DNA of 16,950 nt from DATKZH01 sp964475955 (lineage in GTDB: Bacteria > Planctomycetota > Planctomycetia > Pirellulales > Thermoguttaceae): contig CAYYZY010000172.1 of NCBI GenBank assembly GCA_964475955.1, positions 1 through 16,950 on the forward strand, read 5' to 3'. Shown here one piece after another: positions 7,275 to 15,345 of the stretch (the first letter of the stretch is position 1; every line of letters begins with the position of its first letter). The position numbers and the translations under genes are program-made. Below the pieces are notes generated by a model that was not told the origin of the DNA, searched no databases, and was given only the letters and a program-made list of their open reading frames with translations.

Positions 7275-9572
7275 ATGGAGTTGAGGCACTTCGCTTCGGT
7301 GCTGGCGGCGATTGCGGCGGCCGTCGGCGTGCTTTTCGGGCCCGGTCGGCTCCCGGCGCAATCGTTCCGCCGGGCGGGCGTCGAGTTCAACGCGCTGCGG
7401 AAGGTGGAGATCCCGTCGGACGAGGACTACGCCGTGGTCGTCGTCCAGTTCTTCCACCACAACGAGATCGCGCCCGAGGGACGCAACGTGGTCGTCTCCA
7501 CGCGCAACGAGAAGCTCGTCCCGACTCGCGTGCTCCAGCTTGGTCCCGGCGACTACTGCCGGCTGGCCTTTCAAACAGTGGGCCGGCAGAGGACGTACGA
7601 GGTGCTCTACGGCGGACCGGGCCCCGACGAGGCCGCCGTGCCCCCCTGGACCGCCAAGGAGGGCCTGCTCCTGGAGACCCGGGAGTACCGCGAGTGCGAC
7701 CTGAACAGCCTGGAGTCGGTCCGCGAGGCGTTCGACTCCTCGGAGCGAATCGGCAGCGACTACGTGGCGGGCGTTCAGCACGCGCACAATCCATTCTCGT
7801 TGAAGCCGGGGCCTTTCCTGAGTCGCTATTCGGGCTCCCTCCGATTGGGCTCCGGCGGGACGTACGGGTTCATGACGGCGAGCCAGGATTGCAGCTTCCT
7901 GTTGATCGACGGCGAACTGGTGGTCGCCGCTCCGGGCCGGCACCGGCCCCAGCGCCGCGCCAAGCCCGACAAACGGAAGGACGTGCGCCTCGAGGCCGGC
8001 GAGCACCAGTTCGAGTACTACCACGCGGCCAGCGGGCCGCAGGCGATGATGGTCGCGGCGTGGGAGGTCTTCCCGAAAGGGGGCAAGCCGAAGCCGACGG
8101 CGATCCCCCCCGAGGCGTTTCGTGTGGGTGCGATTGGTCGCGTGCGCCCGGGGACCGTCACCACGCGGACCGCCAAGATGGTGCCCGACTTCCTGGTGAA
8201 CATCGCCGGCGACGTGCCTCTGCCCGACAACGACTTGGCGCTGATCGGGGTCCGATTTCTGGATACGTCGCCCGACGGGCTCACCCTCAAGGCGAAGGTC
8301 ACCTGGGATTTCGGCGACGGGCAGACCGCCGATCAGTCGAACCCGACGCACGTCTACCTTCGTCCGGGTCTTTACCCCGTGAAGCTTTCGGTCCGGCGGG
8401 GGACGCGCACGCTGGAGATGGTCAACCGGGTGTACGTCGACCGTCCCAAGGTCGTCAAGGAAGAGAACTTCCACAAGCTGGACGACTACCTGCCCATCCT
8501 CGACACGTACGATCCCCGCACGCTCGACGCCGTCAGCCTGCGCCAGTTGGTGCTCGCCTATCAGTTCAAGGCCGAGACGATCCTCGCGCCCCCGGAACCC
8601 GAGGAAGGGGAAGAGGAGGCCGAAGGCCAAGGAGAAGAGACCGAAGAGGAATCGGCGCGGGAGCGGAAGCGGCGCGAGGAAGAAAAGGCGGCGAAACAGG
8701 CCGGAGCGCTTGAATACGTTGCGGCCGCGGTCGACGCGGGGCAGGTGGCTTTCCTCGGCGAGGAGTCGGCCGCCGAGGGCGATGAGGAACGGGTCCGGCT
8801 CGCCCGGCTGGTCGCCCCCATGGCCCGCGATGAGTTGGGCGACTCGCGGCTTGCGGCCCGAATTTGGCACGGCGCCTCGCGCAGGATCACCGACGGCCGG
8901 CGGAAGGGCGAGTGCGAAGTCCACGCCGCCGATATCGCCGTCAACGACCTGCTGCAAGCCGACGTGGGCAAGTCGCTCCTCGAGGCGGCCACGGCCCACC
9001 TGCGCGGCGAAGACACCGGCCCCGTGGCCGGCCGGCTGAAGCGCGTGTGGGGCGACTACTATGCGGCGACCGGCGACGGGCGCAAGGCCCGGGAGGCGTA
9101 CCGCGAGGCCGAGTCGGTGTTGGCCGACACGCGGAACCACGTGGAGCGGACCGCCTGGCGAGGCGCGCATAGCCGTTCGACCGAGCAGTTCCTCAAGAGC
9201 GGCGACCTCGATCGGGCCGCGAAACAGCTCCGCCGTTGGCAGGACGAATTCCCGGAGGCGAAGATCGGCGGCCAGCTCAACCTGATGTTTGCCCGATACT
9301 GGGCGGGCCGCGAAGAGTACGACCGGGCCGTGGCCCTGGCCGACGTGCAGCTTACGGTGAACCCCGACTCGCCGCACGTCGACCAACTGCTGGTCCTGGC
9401 GGCCGATTGCGAAGGTCAGCGAGGCCGGGTCGATCGCGCGTTGGCCTTTTTGAATCAGCTCTTGGACGACTACCCGGGCAGTCCGCTGGTACCGGTCGTA
9501 CGCCAGAACGTCGCCAAGCTGGAAGAAGCCGAGTCGCCGAAGCGGCCCGCGGCGCCCGGCGGGTCGGAGTGA
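7275..9572 (+). CDS. Secreted PA14-like, PKD and TPR protein
   Basis: The 765-residue product begins with a signal peptide (MELRHF, then an Ala/Val-rich segment, cleavage after about residue 29, LPA-QS). Residues 180-265 look like a PA14-type beta-sandwich (SRYSGSLRLGSGGTYGFMTASQDCSFLLIDGE order). Residues 320-390 are a PKD domain, with the hallmark WDFGDGQ at 344-350 and HVYLRPGLYPVKLSV after it. Residues 440-475 form a very acidic then Arg/Lys-rich linker. Residues about 585-740 are helical repeats with TPR spacing (GDYYAATGDGRKAREAYREA, SGDLDRAAKQL, GREEYDRAVALAD). The protein is probably exported and scaffolds or binds glycans; no catalytic motif was seen. GGAGGG at 7262-7267, seven bases upstream, picks this start over an in-frame ATG at 6864, which lies inside the MoxR gene. 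A second secreted protein follows after 67 bases. Confidence 0.85.
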   Translation: MELRHFASVLAAIAAAVGVLFGPGRLPAQSFRRAGVEFNALRKVEIPSDEDYAVVVVQFFHHNEIAPEGRNVVVSTRNEKLVPTRVLQLGPGDYCRLAFQTVGRQRTYEVLYGGPGPDEAAVPPWTAKEGLLLETREYRECDLNSLESVREAFDSSERIGSDYVAGVQHAHNPFSLKPGPFLSRYSGSLRLGSGGTYGFMTASQDCSFLLIDGELVVAAPGRHRPQRRAKPDKRKDVRLEAGEHQFEYYHAASGPQAMMVAAWEVFPKGGKPKPTAIPPEAFRVGAIGRVRPGTVTTRTAKMVPDFLVNIAGDVPLPDNDLALIGVRFLDTSPDGLTLKAKVTWDFGDGQTADQSNPTHVYLRPGLYPVKLSVRRGTRTLEMVNRVYVDRPKVVKEENFHKLDDYLPILDTYDPRTLDAVSLRQLVLAYQFKAETILAPPEPEEGEEEAEGQGEETEEESARERKRREEEKAAKQAGALEYVAAAVDAGQVAFLGEESAAEGDEERVRLARLVAPMARDELGDSRLAARIWHGASRRITDGRRKGECEVHAADIAVNDLLQADVGKSLLEAATAHLRGEDTGPVAGRLKRVWGDYYAATGDGRKAREAYREAESVLADTRNHVERTAWRGAHSRSTEQFLKSGDLDRAAKQLRRWQDEFPEAKIGGQLNLMFARYWAGREEYDRAVALADVQLTVNPDSPHVDQLLVLAADCEGQRGRVDRALAFLNQLLDDYPGSPLVPVVRQNVAKLEEAESPKRPAAPGGSE

Positions 9573-9639
9573 AGGGTCGACTTGCCTTGTTCGACGAGTT
9601 CTTCCAAACCCTTGCGAATCTGACTGGGAGGTGCCGACC

Positions 9640-10413
9640 ATGCCGTGGGATTCTCCGATTCGTGCCGCCGGGCTCGCGTTGGCGGCGTTCGCGCTGCTCG
9701 TTCCGACTTCGGCCGAGGCGGCCAAGGTCACCGTCGACCTGGGCGACCTGGAGGGCGTCACCTTCGTCGGCGCCTTCAACCGGTGGGACATCGACGGCAA
9801 CGCGCGCAAACGCGTCAATCCCAAGGCGAAGATCGAGGCCCCCGAAGTCGACGCGGTCGCCACCAAGGCGGGCGACAACAAATGGGTGTTCGACGACCTG
9901 GAGAAGGGCGAGTACGACCTGGTGGTCCTGGGGCCCGGCAAGGTGCGCATCGAAGGGTGGACCTTCGCGCCCGTGCTGGAGTTCGATCCGTTCTTCCCGC
10001 CCGACTCCAAGATCGACGAGGAGGTGCGCGCGTGGATCGACAAAGACGTCCGCGGCGCCCGGCACTACGAAAACAAGGTCGTGCCGCTTCACTTCGGCGG
10101 CGAGGAGCGCGTGGTGCGGGTGCTGGTGATGCTCATCCGCGACAAGCCGACCAGTTACGAGGGCCACATGCCCGGCGCGGCGACCATGCGGTTCGAGCTG
10201 TGGCAGTACGACTGGAAGTACGGCGGCTGGGTGAAGAACAAGCGCACCCAGGTATTGCACCGGGTGATCCTGCCCCGCGGCGACCTGCGCCGGTGGACCT
10301 GGGTCTGGGACCCGCAGCTCGGCGGCGTCGAGGTGGAGCAGTCGCCGGTCACGATCGAGTACGACGCGCGGCCGTTTCACCAGCGGAAGCTTCAGGGGCT
10401 GTGGCCGTATTGA
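9640..10413 (+). CDS. Secreted protein of unknown function
   Basis: The 257-residue product has a clear signal peptide (hydrophobic AAGLALAAFALLV, cleavage near AEA-AK at 27). The mature part is rich in beta-prone segments and tryptophan. It contains a short VTFVGAFNRWD segment near its N terminus and a conserved-looking HYENKVVPLHFGGEERVVRV stretch in the middle, ending in a WTWVWDPQLGG region. I do not recognise a named family; I recall similar proteins only from planctomycetes, without an assigned role. GGAGG at 9627-9631, eight bases upstream, supports this ATG over the GTG at 9631. It lies 67 bases after the PKD/TPR gene on the same strand, so the two are probably one operon and may act together in the periplasm or at the cell surface. 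Confidence 0.78.
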   Translation: MPWDSPIRAAGLALAAFALLVPTSAEAAKVTVDLGDLEGVTFVGAFNRWDIDGNARKRVNPKAKIEAPEVDAVATKAGDNKWVFDDLEKGEYDLVVLGPGKVRIEGWTFAPVLEFDPFFPPDSKIDEEVRAWIDKDVRGARHYENKVVPLHFGGEERVVRVLVMLIRDKPTSYEGHMPGAATMRFELWQYDWKYGGWVKNKRTQVLHRVILPRGDLRRWTWVWDPQLGGVEVEQSPVTIEYDARPFHQRKLQGLWPY

Positions 10414-10483
10414 GCGGGGCTGCCACGGGTTCGCGGATCGGAAGGGGGCGCCCGTCGCAGCGATGGTCATCGGCGTGCCCATC

Positions 10484-10610
10484 GTGACGACGCTTTGCCC
10501 GGGTTCCGTTCCCCATGGTGACGACGCTTCGCGTCGTCGCGCATTCTTCGGACGCTCTGCGTCCCCGCGTCTGCGGAGCCGGTCGTCTCGCCGCTCGGAC
10601 GCGAAGCGTC
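10484..10610. repeat. Cluster of short GACGC-N3-GCGTC palindromes
   Basis: Three palindromes with the same GACGC/GCGTC arms lie close together: 10520-10538 (8-bp stem, loop TTC), 10550-10564 (6-bp stem, loop TCT) and 10598-10610 (5-bp stem, loop GAA). The 12-mer GTGACGACGCTT also occurs twice (10484-10495 and 10518-10529); the first copy lacks the second arm and looks decayed. The cluster fills the 260-base gap between two convergent genes and has no T-run, so it is repeat-like rather than an ordinary terminator. Confidence 0.6.
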
Positions 10611-10673
10611 GAAGCCGCCCGGCCCCGCGCGAAGCGTGGGAAAGATGAAAAAGGGCGTGGGAACGATGAAACA

Positions 10674-13600
10674 CTACCGGCTCAGCCGCTCGATCGCCTC
10701 GGCCACTTCTGCGCGGCGGGCGTAGATGGGCGCCGGGTCGGTGGCGAACGTGGTCATGTCGACGGTGATCGTCTCGGGCACCTCGAGCAGGGCCTCGTAC
10801 TTCTTCAGCTCGTCGGGCTCGAGTTCGTCGCGATGCTCGGCCACCAGCTCGCGCAGCAGATAGAGGTACTCGTAATCCTCGATCCCCTCGCGGAGCATCT
10901 CCCACCGGATGCTGGAGACCGGCGGCTCGATCACCGGGTCGGGGCCCGAAATGCCGGGCGCGGCGGCTGCAAGCGGCGGGTAGACGAACCGGCCGTCGCC
11001 GTTGCCCCAAAAGCGCTTCACGCCCTTGGGGGTCGAGTAGCCGCTCCGGTAGCCCATGGGGTCTTCGTAGGGGTTTTGGGCTTCGTCGGGGTAGGCGGCG
11101 CCGGAGGTCCAGTAGGTGGCCTGCCACACGAGGTTTCCGACGACGTCGCGCTGCCACGTCTGCCAGAGCCACACGCGGAGTTCCGTGGCCGGGTGGTCGA
11201 TGAACAGCGTGCAGTAAGGCGCCTTGGGGCCGGTGCAGACGTACCACCAGAAACGGTCGCCCGCCGCACGCCGCTTCTCGGCCGCCTCGTGGTCGTAGTT
11301 GTGGCTCACGGGGCACCAGATATCGACCGGCCCGGCCAGCGCCTCCTCCGGCTGCTCGGTGAGCATCGTGCGCAGGCCCGGGGCGTACTTCTTCAGGCGC
11401 TCGAACCCGCTGCGCACGAACTCGTAGTCCTTGGGCGCCGGCTCGTCGAACCAGTAGACGTAGGGAATCCCCAGCCAGCCCTTCTCGCGGAAATGGTCCT
11501 CGAGCTGCTTCACGTAGCTTGAGAACATCGCCTGGTACTCGGGCGTGTCCGCGCCGAAGCCCTCGATCCGGGGCTCGTGCCGGGCGTGGAACGTGCCGCC
11601 GCCCATGCCGCGGATGGGAAGGCGGTAGCTCGTAAAGTGGTACTCCTCGACCGCGCGGGTCATCGCCCGATCGAAAGCCGAGAAGTCGACTTCGGCGCGG
11701 GGCGGGTCGGCCTCGGGGAGGAACTTTACGCGGATCGGGTCCATGGGCGCGGGGTCGTACGGGCTGATGCGGTGCTCGGAGAACATCTTCAGGTACAAGG
11801 CGAGCACGCGGCGCCGATCCTCGTCCGTCTTCAGTTGGTGATACCGGAAGACGTTGCCGGCCGACAGCCCGAACGCCGTCTCCAGGTGGTTCCGCTTGGG
11901 TAGGGCGAAGTCCCACACGTGGAGCTTCAGCAGTACGTCGGCCGAAAAGCCCTCGGCCTTCAAGCGGACGTAGCCGCTGTAGTCGCCCGCTCGGGCGTCC
12001 TCCGGCACGTGAACCAGCACCCAAAGCGGCTGGTTCTGCCCCGCCTCGACGTCGACCAGCGCGTCCAACGGCGGGAGGGCGTCGGGCCACCAGCCGCGCA
12101 CGCCGGTCCGGTCGGTCGGGTGTTCGACGTAGTGATAGTAGACGCGCGAAATTCGCACGTTCTCCGCCGGGATCGCCGCTCCCTCGGGGCCGGAGAGCCG
12201 GCCCGCCTCGGCCGTCAGCCCTTCAAGCGGCTTGTTCGGCCGAACGACGATTTGCACCGCCTCCCAGTCGTTTCGCGCGGCCTGGAGGGGCACCGCGCGG
12301 CCGCTTCCCACCAACGGGGGCGCCGCCCTTTGCCGGGCGATCTTGTGGGTCGCGTCGCACCACCACACGACCGTGTCGGCGTCGCCGCAATGCAGCCGCC
12401 GGCCATAGTCGGCCCGGTAGAAGTCGGGCAGGTGTAGCGTCAGTCGGCCTTGGGGCCGCGCGGCCGCCGGGTTCGACGCCGCGAGCTTGAACTCCACCTC
12501 GTTCTCCCCGGGATAGAGCGGCGGGATGCCCAGGGCGATCGTCGCCGTTTGTCCGGGGAGCAGCTTGCTCACAAAGGGATCGGGACCCGACGAACGGCTC
12601 TGACCGGCCTGCCTGACGGTCGCCGTGGGGAAGATCGCGGCCGCCCGGTTCCCCGTGTTCGAGACCGTGACGTGCATCACCCCCTGCCCGTCTTCTCGGC
12701 TCGACGCCAGCGTCAGCCCACGCACGACCAGGCCCGAATCGCCCTGGTCCGTTTCGGCATAGGCGGTCTCGCCCGCGGCGTCGTCGGGCTCGCCGCTGAG
12801 CTTCGCGTCGAACTCAATGCGGTTGACCTGGAACGAACTGCTTTCCGTCGAGGGACGAAGCCGGAGGAAGAGCCCGTCGGCCGGCAGGAGATCGGCCGGC
12901 AGCTTCCCTTCGGCGACGCCGAGCCCCTCTTGTGTGGCCACGGGTGTCCACGCTTTGCCGTCGCGGCTCGCTTCGGCCGTGCAGCCGCCGCGCGTGTGGT
13001 AGTTGACGTTGAAGCTCACCTCGCCCGAGAGGAGTTTGTGTCCCGGAAGCGCGAATCGATAGACCACTTCGCTGCCGGGCCCGAAGCACCAGCGGTCGCT
13101 GTTGAACCCGGCGGTCGCCCGGTGAAGCGTGCGGTGGTCGTTGCTCCCCTCGTGGCCGAAGGTGCCGAGGAAGCGGTAGACGCCATCGCGGATCGTCTCC
13201 CCTTCGCCCAGGAGCAGGTCGCCGAACTTGCGGTGCGCCGGTAGCACGGGCGTGACGCGGACCTCGTCGAACTGTACGGTTCCCTTCGCTTGCCACTGGC
13301 CGAGCCGGAGGTACGCGCCCTTCGCGTTCTCCGGCGCGCGGAACACGTGCCCGTACGACTTCCACTCCTTCGGCAGCCCGTGGTGGTCGCGATTGGCGAA
13401 GCTGGGTCCGGAGACGGCGCAGCCGCCGGCGATCGGGCCGCGCGCCCGCATCTCGAAGCGATACAGTCGGCCGGGCTCGAACGTGTATTCGTCGCATCGC
13501 CAGTAGTTGGAGTCGTTCGCCTCGCCGGTGCCGGTCACTTCGAGCATTTCGCGGTCGACCCAGCGGCCGTCGCCGCCGGAGAGCGTCCAACCGGCGGGGT

Positions 13601-13739
13601 CCTCGCCGCCCCGGTCGAAATCGGGGTTGGGAACCGACTGCGCCCGAATGGGCACGTGGGCCGACAGGATGACCAGACACGCCGGAAGCACGATCGCCGA
13701 GAGGGCCGCGGCATGGAATTTCGAATGCGTCCGATTCAT
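10674..13739 (-). CDS. Large secreted DUF4091 / glycoside-hydrolase-like protein
   Basis: The 1021-residue product carries a signal peptide (1-34, cleavage near IRA-QS). Domains in order: a carbohydrate-binding-like beta-sandwich (about 35-165, PNPDFDRGGEDPAGW start); a second beta-sandwich (about 170-325); a CARDB/NEW-like domain (about 340-440, VTVSNTGNRAAAI); a DUF4091-associated sandwich (about 485-610); a TIM-barrel-like region; and the C-terminal DUF4091 segment (IRWEMLREGIEDYEYLYLLREL). YWFDEPAP in the barrel is the best candidate catalytic site, with Glu as acid/base or nucleophile. Such proteins are glycan-active or predicted so; the substrate cannot be read here. AGAGG at 13747-13751, seven bases upstream, supports the start over an in-frame ATG at 13766. 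The gene is divergent from the sialidase-like gene. Confidence 0.85.
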   Translation of the reverse strand: MNRTHSKFHAAALSAIVLPACLVILSAHVPIRAQSVPNPDFDRGGEDPAGWTLSGGDGRWVDREMLEVTGTGEANDSNYWRCDEYTFEPGRLYRFEMRARGPIAGGCAVSGPSFANRDHHGLPKEWKSYGHVFRAPENAKGAYLRLGQWQAKGTVQFDEVRVTPVLPAHRKFGDLLLGEGETIRDGVYRFLGTFGHEGSNDHRTLHRATAGFNSDRWCFGPGSEVVYRFALPGHKLLSGEVSFNVNYHTRGGCTAEASRDGKAWTPVATQEGLGVAEGKLPADLLPADGLFLRLRPSTESSSFQVNRIEFDAKLSGEPDDAAGETAYAETDQGDSGLVVRGLTLASSREDGQGVMHVTVSNTGNRAAAIFPTATVRQAGQSRSSGPDPFVSKLLPGQTATIALGIPPLYPGENEVEFKLAASNPAAARPQGRLTLHLPDFYRADYGRRLHCGDADTVVWWCDATHKIARQRAAPPLVGSGRAVPLQAARNDWEAVQIVVRPNKPLEGLTAEAGRLSGPEGAAIPAENVRISRVYYHYVEHPTDRTGVRGWWPDALPPLDALVDVEAGQNQPLWVLVHVPEDARAGDYSGYVRLKAEGFSADVLLKLHVWDFALPKRNHLETAFGLSAGNVFRYHQLKTDEDRRRVLALYLKMFSEHRISPYDPAPMDPIRVKFLPEADPPRAEVDFSAFDRAMTRAVEEYHFTSYRLPIRGMGGGTFHARHEPRIEGFGADTPEYQAMFSSYVKQLEDHFREKGWLGIPYVYWFDEPAPKDYEFVRSGFERLKKYAPGLRTMLTEQPEEALAGPVDIWCPVSHNYDHEAAEKRRAAGDRFWWYVCTGPKAPYCTLFIDHPATELRVWLWQTWQRDVVGNLVWQATYWTSGAAYPDEAQNPYEDPMGYRSGYSTPKGVKRFWGNGDGRFVYPPLAAAAPGISGPDPVIEPPVSSIRWEMLREGIEDYEYLYLLRELVAEHRDELEPDELKKYEALLEVPETITVDMTTFATDPAPIYARRAEVAEAIERLSR

Positions 13740-13843
13740 GAGAGCACCTCTTCGATGGTGGGACAAACGGGGTCGGACTGCTCGGGGCTTCCGACGCCGG
13801 GAGATCGGAGCACGAGCACGGCAAAGGTCAGGCAGGAGCCGTC

Positions 13844-13873
13844 ATTGTAGGGTGCCGCCTCGGCGCCGGTCAA
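13844..13873 (-). promoter_or_regulatory. Candidate sigma-70 promoter for the DUF4091 gene
   Basis: On the minus strand TTGACC (13868-13873) and TACAAT (13844-13849) are 18 bases apart, each matching the consensus at five of six positions. The predicted start near 13837 gives a leader of about 100 bases. This is the best promoter match noticed in the window. Confidence 0.55.
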
Positions 13874-13936
13874 CGAAGCCACCCACCCACCCAGCCGCCG
13901 CACGCAACCGCGGCGTGCCTTGGCCGCGACCTCCGT

Positions 13937-13965
13937 TTGCACGACGGCGCGGCCTCTGCTACGCT
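13937..13965 (+). promoter_or_regulatory. Weak promoter candidate for the sialidase-like gene
   Basis: TTGCAC (13937-13942) and TACGCT (13960-13965) are 17 bases apart on the plus strand. Each matches at only three positions. Transcripts from here would carry the REP pair in their leader. Confidence 0.22.
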
Positions 13966-13991
13966 GGCCCCGACCATTCAGTACGACGTTT

Positions 13992-14059
13992 GTAGTGGCC
14001 GCATTCATGCGGTCGGAACCCGCCTTGAGCTGCCGGGACCCGATGAATCGGGTCACTAC
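13992..14059. repeat. Inverted pair of GTAG-type REP hairpins (BIME-like)
   Basis: A 23-base unit, GTAGTG followed by an 8-bp hairpin with loop TC, occurs at 13992-14014 and in inverted orientation at 14037-14059, with 22 bases between. The units differ by a GC-to-CG swap in both arms (CCGCAT/ATGCGG against CCCGAT/ATCGGG), so pairing is preserved. The leading GTAG tetranucleotide is the hallmark of REP sequences recognised by Y1-type REP-associated transposases. The pair can also fold as one larger structure closed by GTAGTG/CACTAC. Confidence 0.75.
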
Positions 14060-14113
14060 GAGCCCATAGGAATGATCCGGGTGGCCGCCGGCCGATTCCC
14101 AAGGAGACCTATC

Positions 14114-15250
14114 ATGCGATTGCGAAGCACGGCGGGTGTGGCGGCGTGGATCCTCTCGATCGGTATCGGCGCCGGGGCGGGGCCATGGGCCGCGGCCGAT
14201 GACGTGAGCCGAAACGTTCTCCTCCCGCCGGGGCCGGGGAATCCTCGCAACAGCGAGGGCGACTTCGTCGTGCTGGCCGACGGCCGCATCCTGTTCGTCT
14301 ACTCCCACTTCACCGGCGGCGGGGGCGATCACTCGGCCGCCCACCTGGCCGGACGGTATTCGAGCGACGGCGGCCGGACCTGGACCGATGACGACGTGGT
14401 GGTCGTCCCCAACGAGGGCGGCTGGAACGTGATGTCGGTCTCGCTCCTGCGCCTGGCCGACGGGCGCATCGCGCTCTTCTACGCGCGCAAGAATTCCCTC
14501 ACCGATTGCCGTCCCTGCATGCGGGTGTCGGAAGACGAGGCGAAAAGCTGGAGTGAGCCCACGCTCTGCATCACCGACCAGGTGGGCTACTACGTGCTGA
14601 ACAACGACCGCGTGGTGCAGCTTTCCGGCGGCCGGCTCGTCGTGCCCGTGGCCCTGCACAACACGCCCGAGTACGAGAAGCCCGACTGGGACGGCACGAT
14701 CATGTGCTACCTTTCCGACGACGCGGGCCGGTCGTGGCGGCGCAGCAAGAGCCGGCTCCAGGGGAGGTCGGCCGACGGGAAGCGGGTCACGCTTCAGGAG
14801 CCGGGGGTGCTCGAGCTGGAGGAGGGGCGTTTGATGATGTTCTGCCGGACGCGGTCGGGCTGCCAGTACACGTCGTTTTCCGAAGACGGGGGCGACACGT
14901 GGTCGGAGTTCGGGCCGTCGAACATCGTCTCGCCCTGCTCGCCCGCCTCGATCGAGCGGATCCCCGGGACGGGCGACCTGCTCTTGGTGTGGAACGATCA
15001 CGAGAACGTCGACGCGGCCCACCGCGGCAAGCGAACGCCCTACAACGTGGCCGTCTCCCGCGACGAGGGCCGCTCCTGGCGGCACGTGAAGACGCTGGAG
15101 GACGACCCCGACGGCTGGTACTGCTACACGGCCGTCGAGTTCGTCGGCGACCACGTCCTGCTGGGGCACTGCGCGGGAAACCGGAAGACGACCGGCGGGC
15201 TGGCGACCACGCAGATCACCCGGTTCTCACTCGACTGGCTGTACCGGTGA
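14114..15250 (+). CDS. Secreted sialidase-like BNR-repeat protein
   Basis: The 378-residue product has a signal peptide (cleavage near residue 28, WAA-AD) and a six-bladed-propeller pattern with five Asp-box motifs: SSDGGRTW (83-90), SEDEAKSW (139-146, degenerate), SDDAGRSW (201-208), SEDGGDTW (256-263) and SRDEGRSW (315-322). Sialidases cleave terminal sialic acids, but many planctomycete members of this fold act on other glycans or are untested. A classical FRIP/YRIP motif is absent. Possible active-site residues are Glu229 in LQEPG, Arg245/Arg247 in MFCRTRSG and Tyr310, but I cannot assign them firmly. AAGGAG at 14101-14106, seven bases before the ATG, decides the start over an in-frame ATG at 13937 that would translate the REP pair. 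The divergent DUF4091 neighbour suggests a glycan-use locus. Confidence 0.85.
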   Translation: MRLRSTAGVAAWILSIGIGAGAGPWAAADDVSRNVLLPPGPGNPRNSEGDFVVLADGRILFVYSHFTGGGGDHSAAHLAGRYSSDGGRTWTDDDVVVVPNEGGWNVMSVSLLRLADGRIALFYARKNSLTDCRPCMRVSEDEAKSWSEPTLCITDQVGYYVLNNDRVVQLSGGRLVVPVALHNTPEYEKPDWDGTIMCYLSDDAGRSWRRSKSRLQGRSADGKRVTLQEPGVLELEEGRLMMFCRTRSGCQYTSFSEDGGDTWSEFGPSNIVSPCSPASIERIPGTGDLLLVWNDHENVDAAHRGKRTPYNVAVSRDEGRSWRHVKTLEDDPDGWYCYTAVEFVGDHVLLGHCAGNRKTTGGLATTQITRFSLDWLYR

Positions 15251-15276
15251 GGCTTAGGGGAAGATCGTCATGGTCG

Positions 15277-15321
15277 CTTTTCGCTCCGCGAAAAGACACG
15301 CTTGTTCGCTCCAGCGAACAA
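15277..15321. repeat. Tandem palindromes with a TTCGCTCC core
   Basis: Two perfect hairpins stand side by side: 15277-15295 (CTTTTCGC, loop TCC) and 15302-15321 (TTGTTCGCT, loop CC). They share the TTCGCTCC/GCGAA core while their outer pairs differ in both arms, so pairing is conserved. They fill the 95-base gap between the convergent sialidase-like and PPC genes. Without a following T-run they are repeat-like, though they may slow transcription from both sides. Confidence 0.6.
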
Positions 15322-15345
15322 CGACACATGTTGCTTACGCGATCC

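Larger units (their letters stand above)
13740..14113. other. Divergent intergenic region with REP pair and promoters
   Basis: These 374 bases separate the divergent DUF4091 and sialidase-like genes and hold no supported protein gene. Nearest to DUF4091 is a good sigma-70-like promoter. Nearest to the sialidase-like gene is a pair of inverted REP hairpins and the ribosome-binding site AAGGAG at 14101-14106. Confidence 0.6.

Noticed and set aside
9748..9790. VTFVGAFNRWD segment resembling the start of a CBM48-type glycogen-binding domain
   Set aside because: Only this short segment matches. The expected following spacing and lysine/tryptophan pattern are not seen, so no domain call was made.
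7209..10043. Long open minus-strand frame opposite the PKD/TPR gene
   Set aside because: It is antisense to a gene with a signal peptide, a PKD motif and a good ribosome-binding site. The translated product shows no family.
9352..12090. Long open minus-strand frame overlapping DUF4091 and the secreted protein gene
   Set aside because: It is out of frame with DUF4091, crosses the palindrome-rich gap and has shadow-like Arg/Pro/Gly composition.
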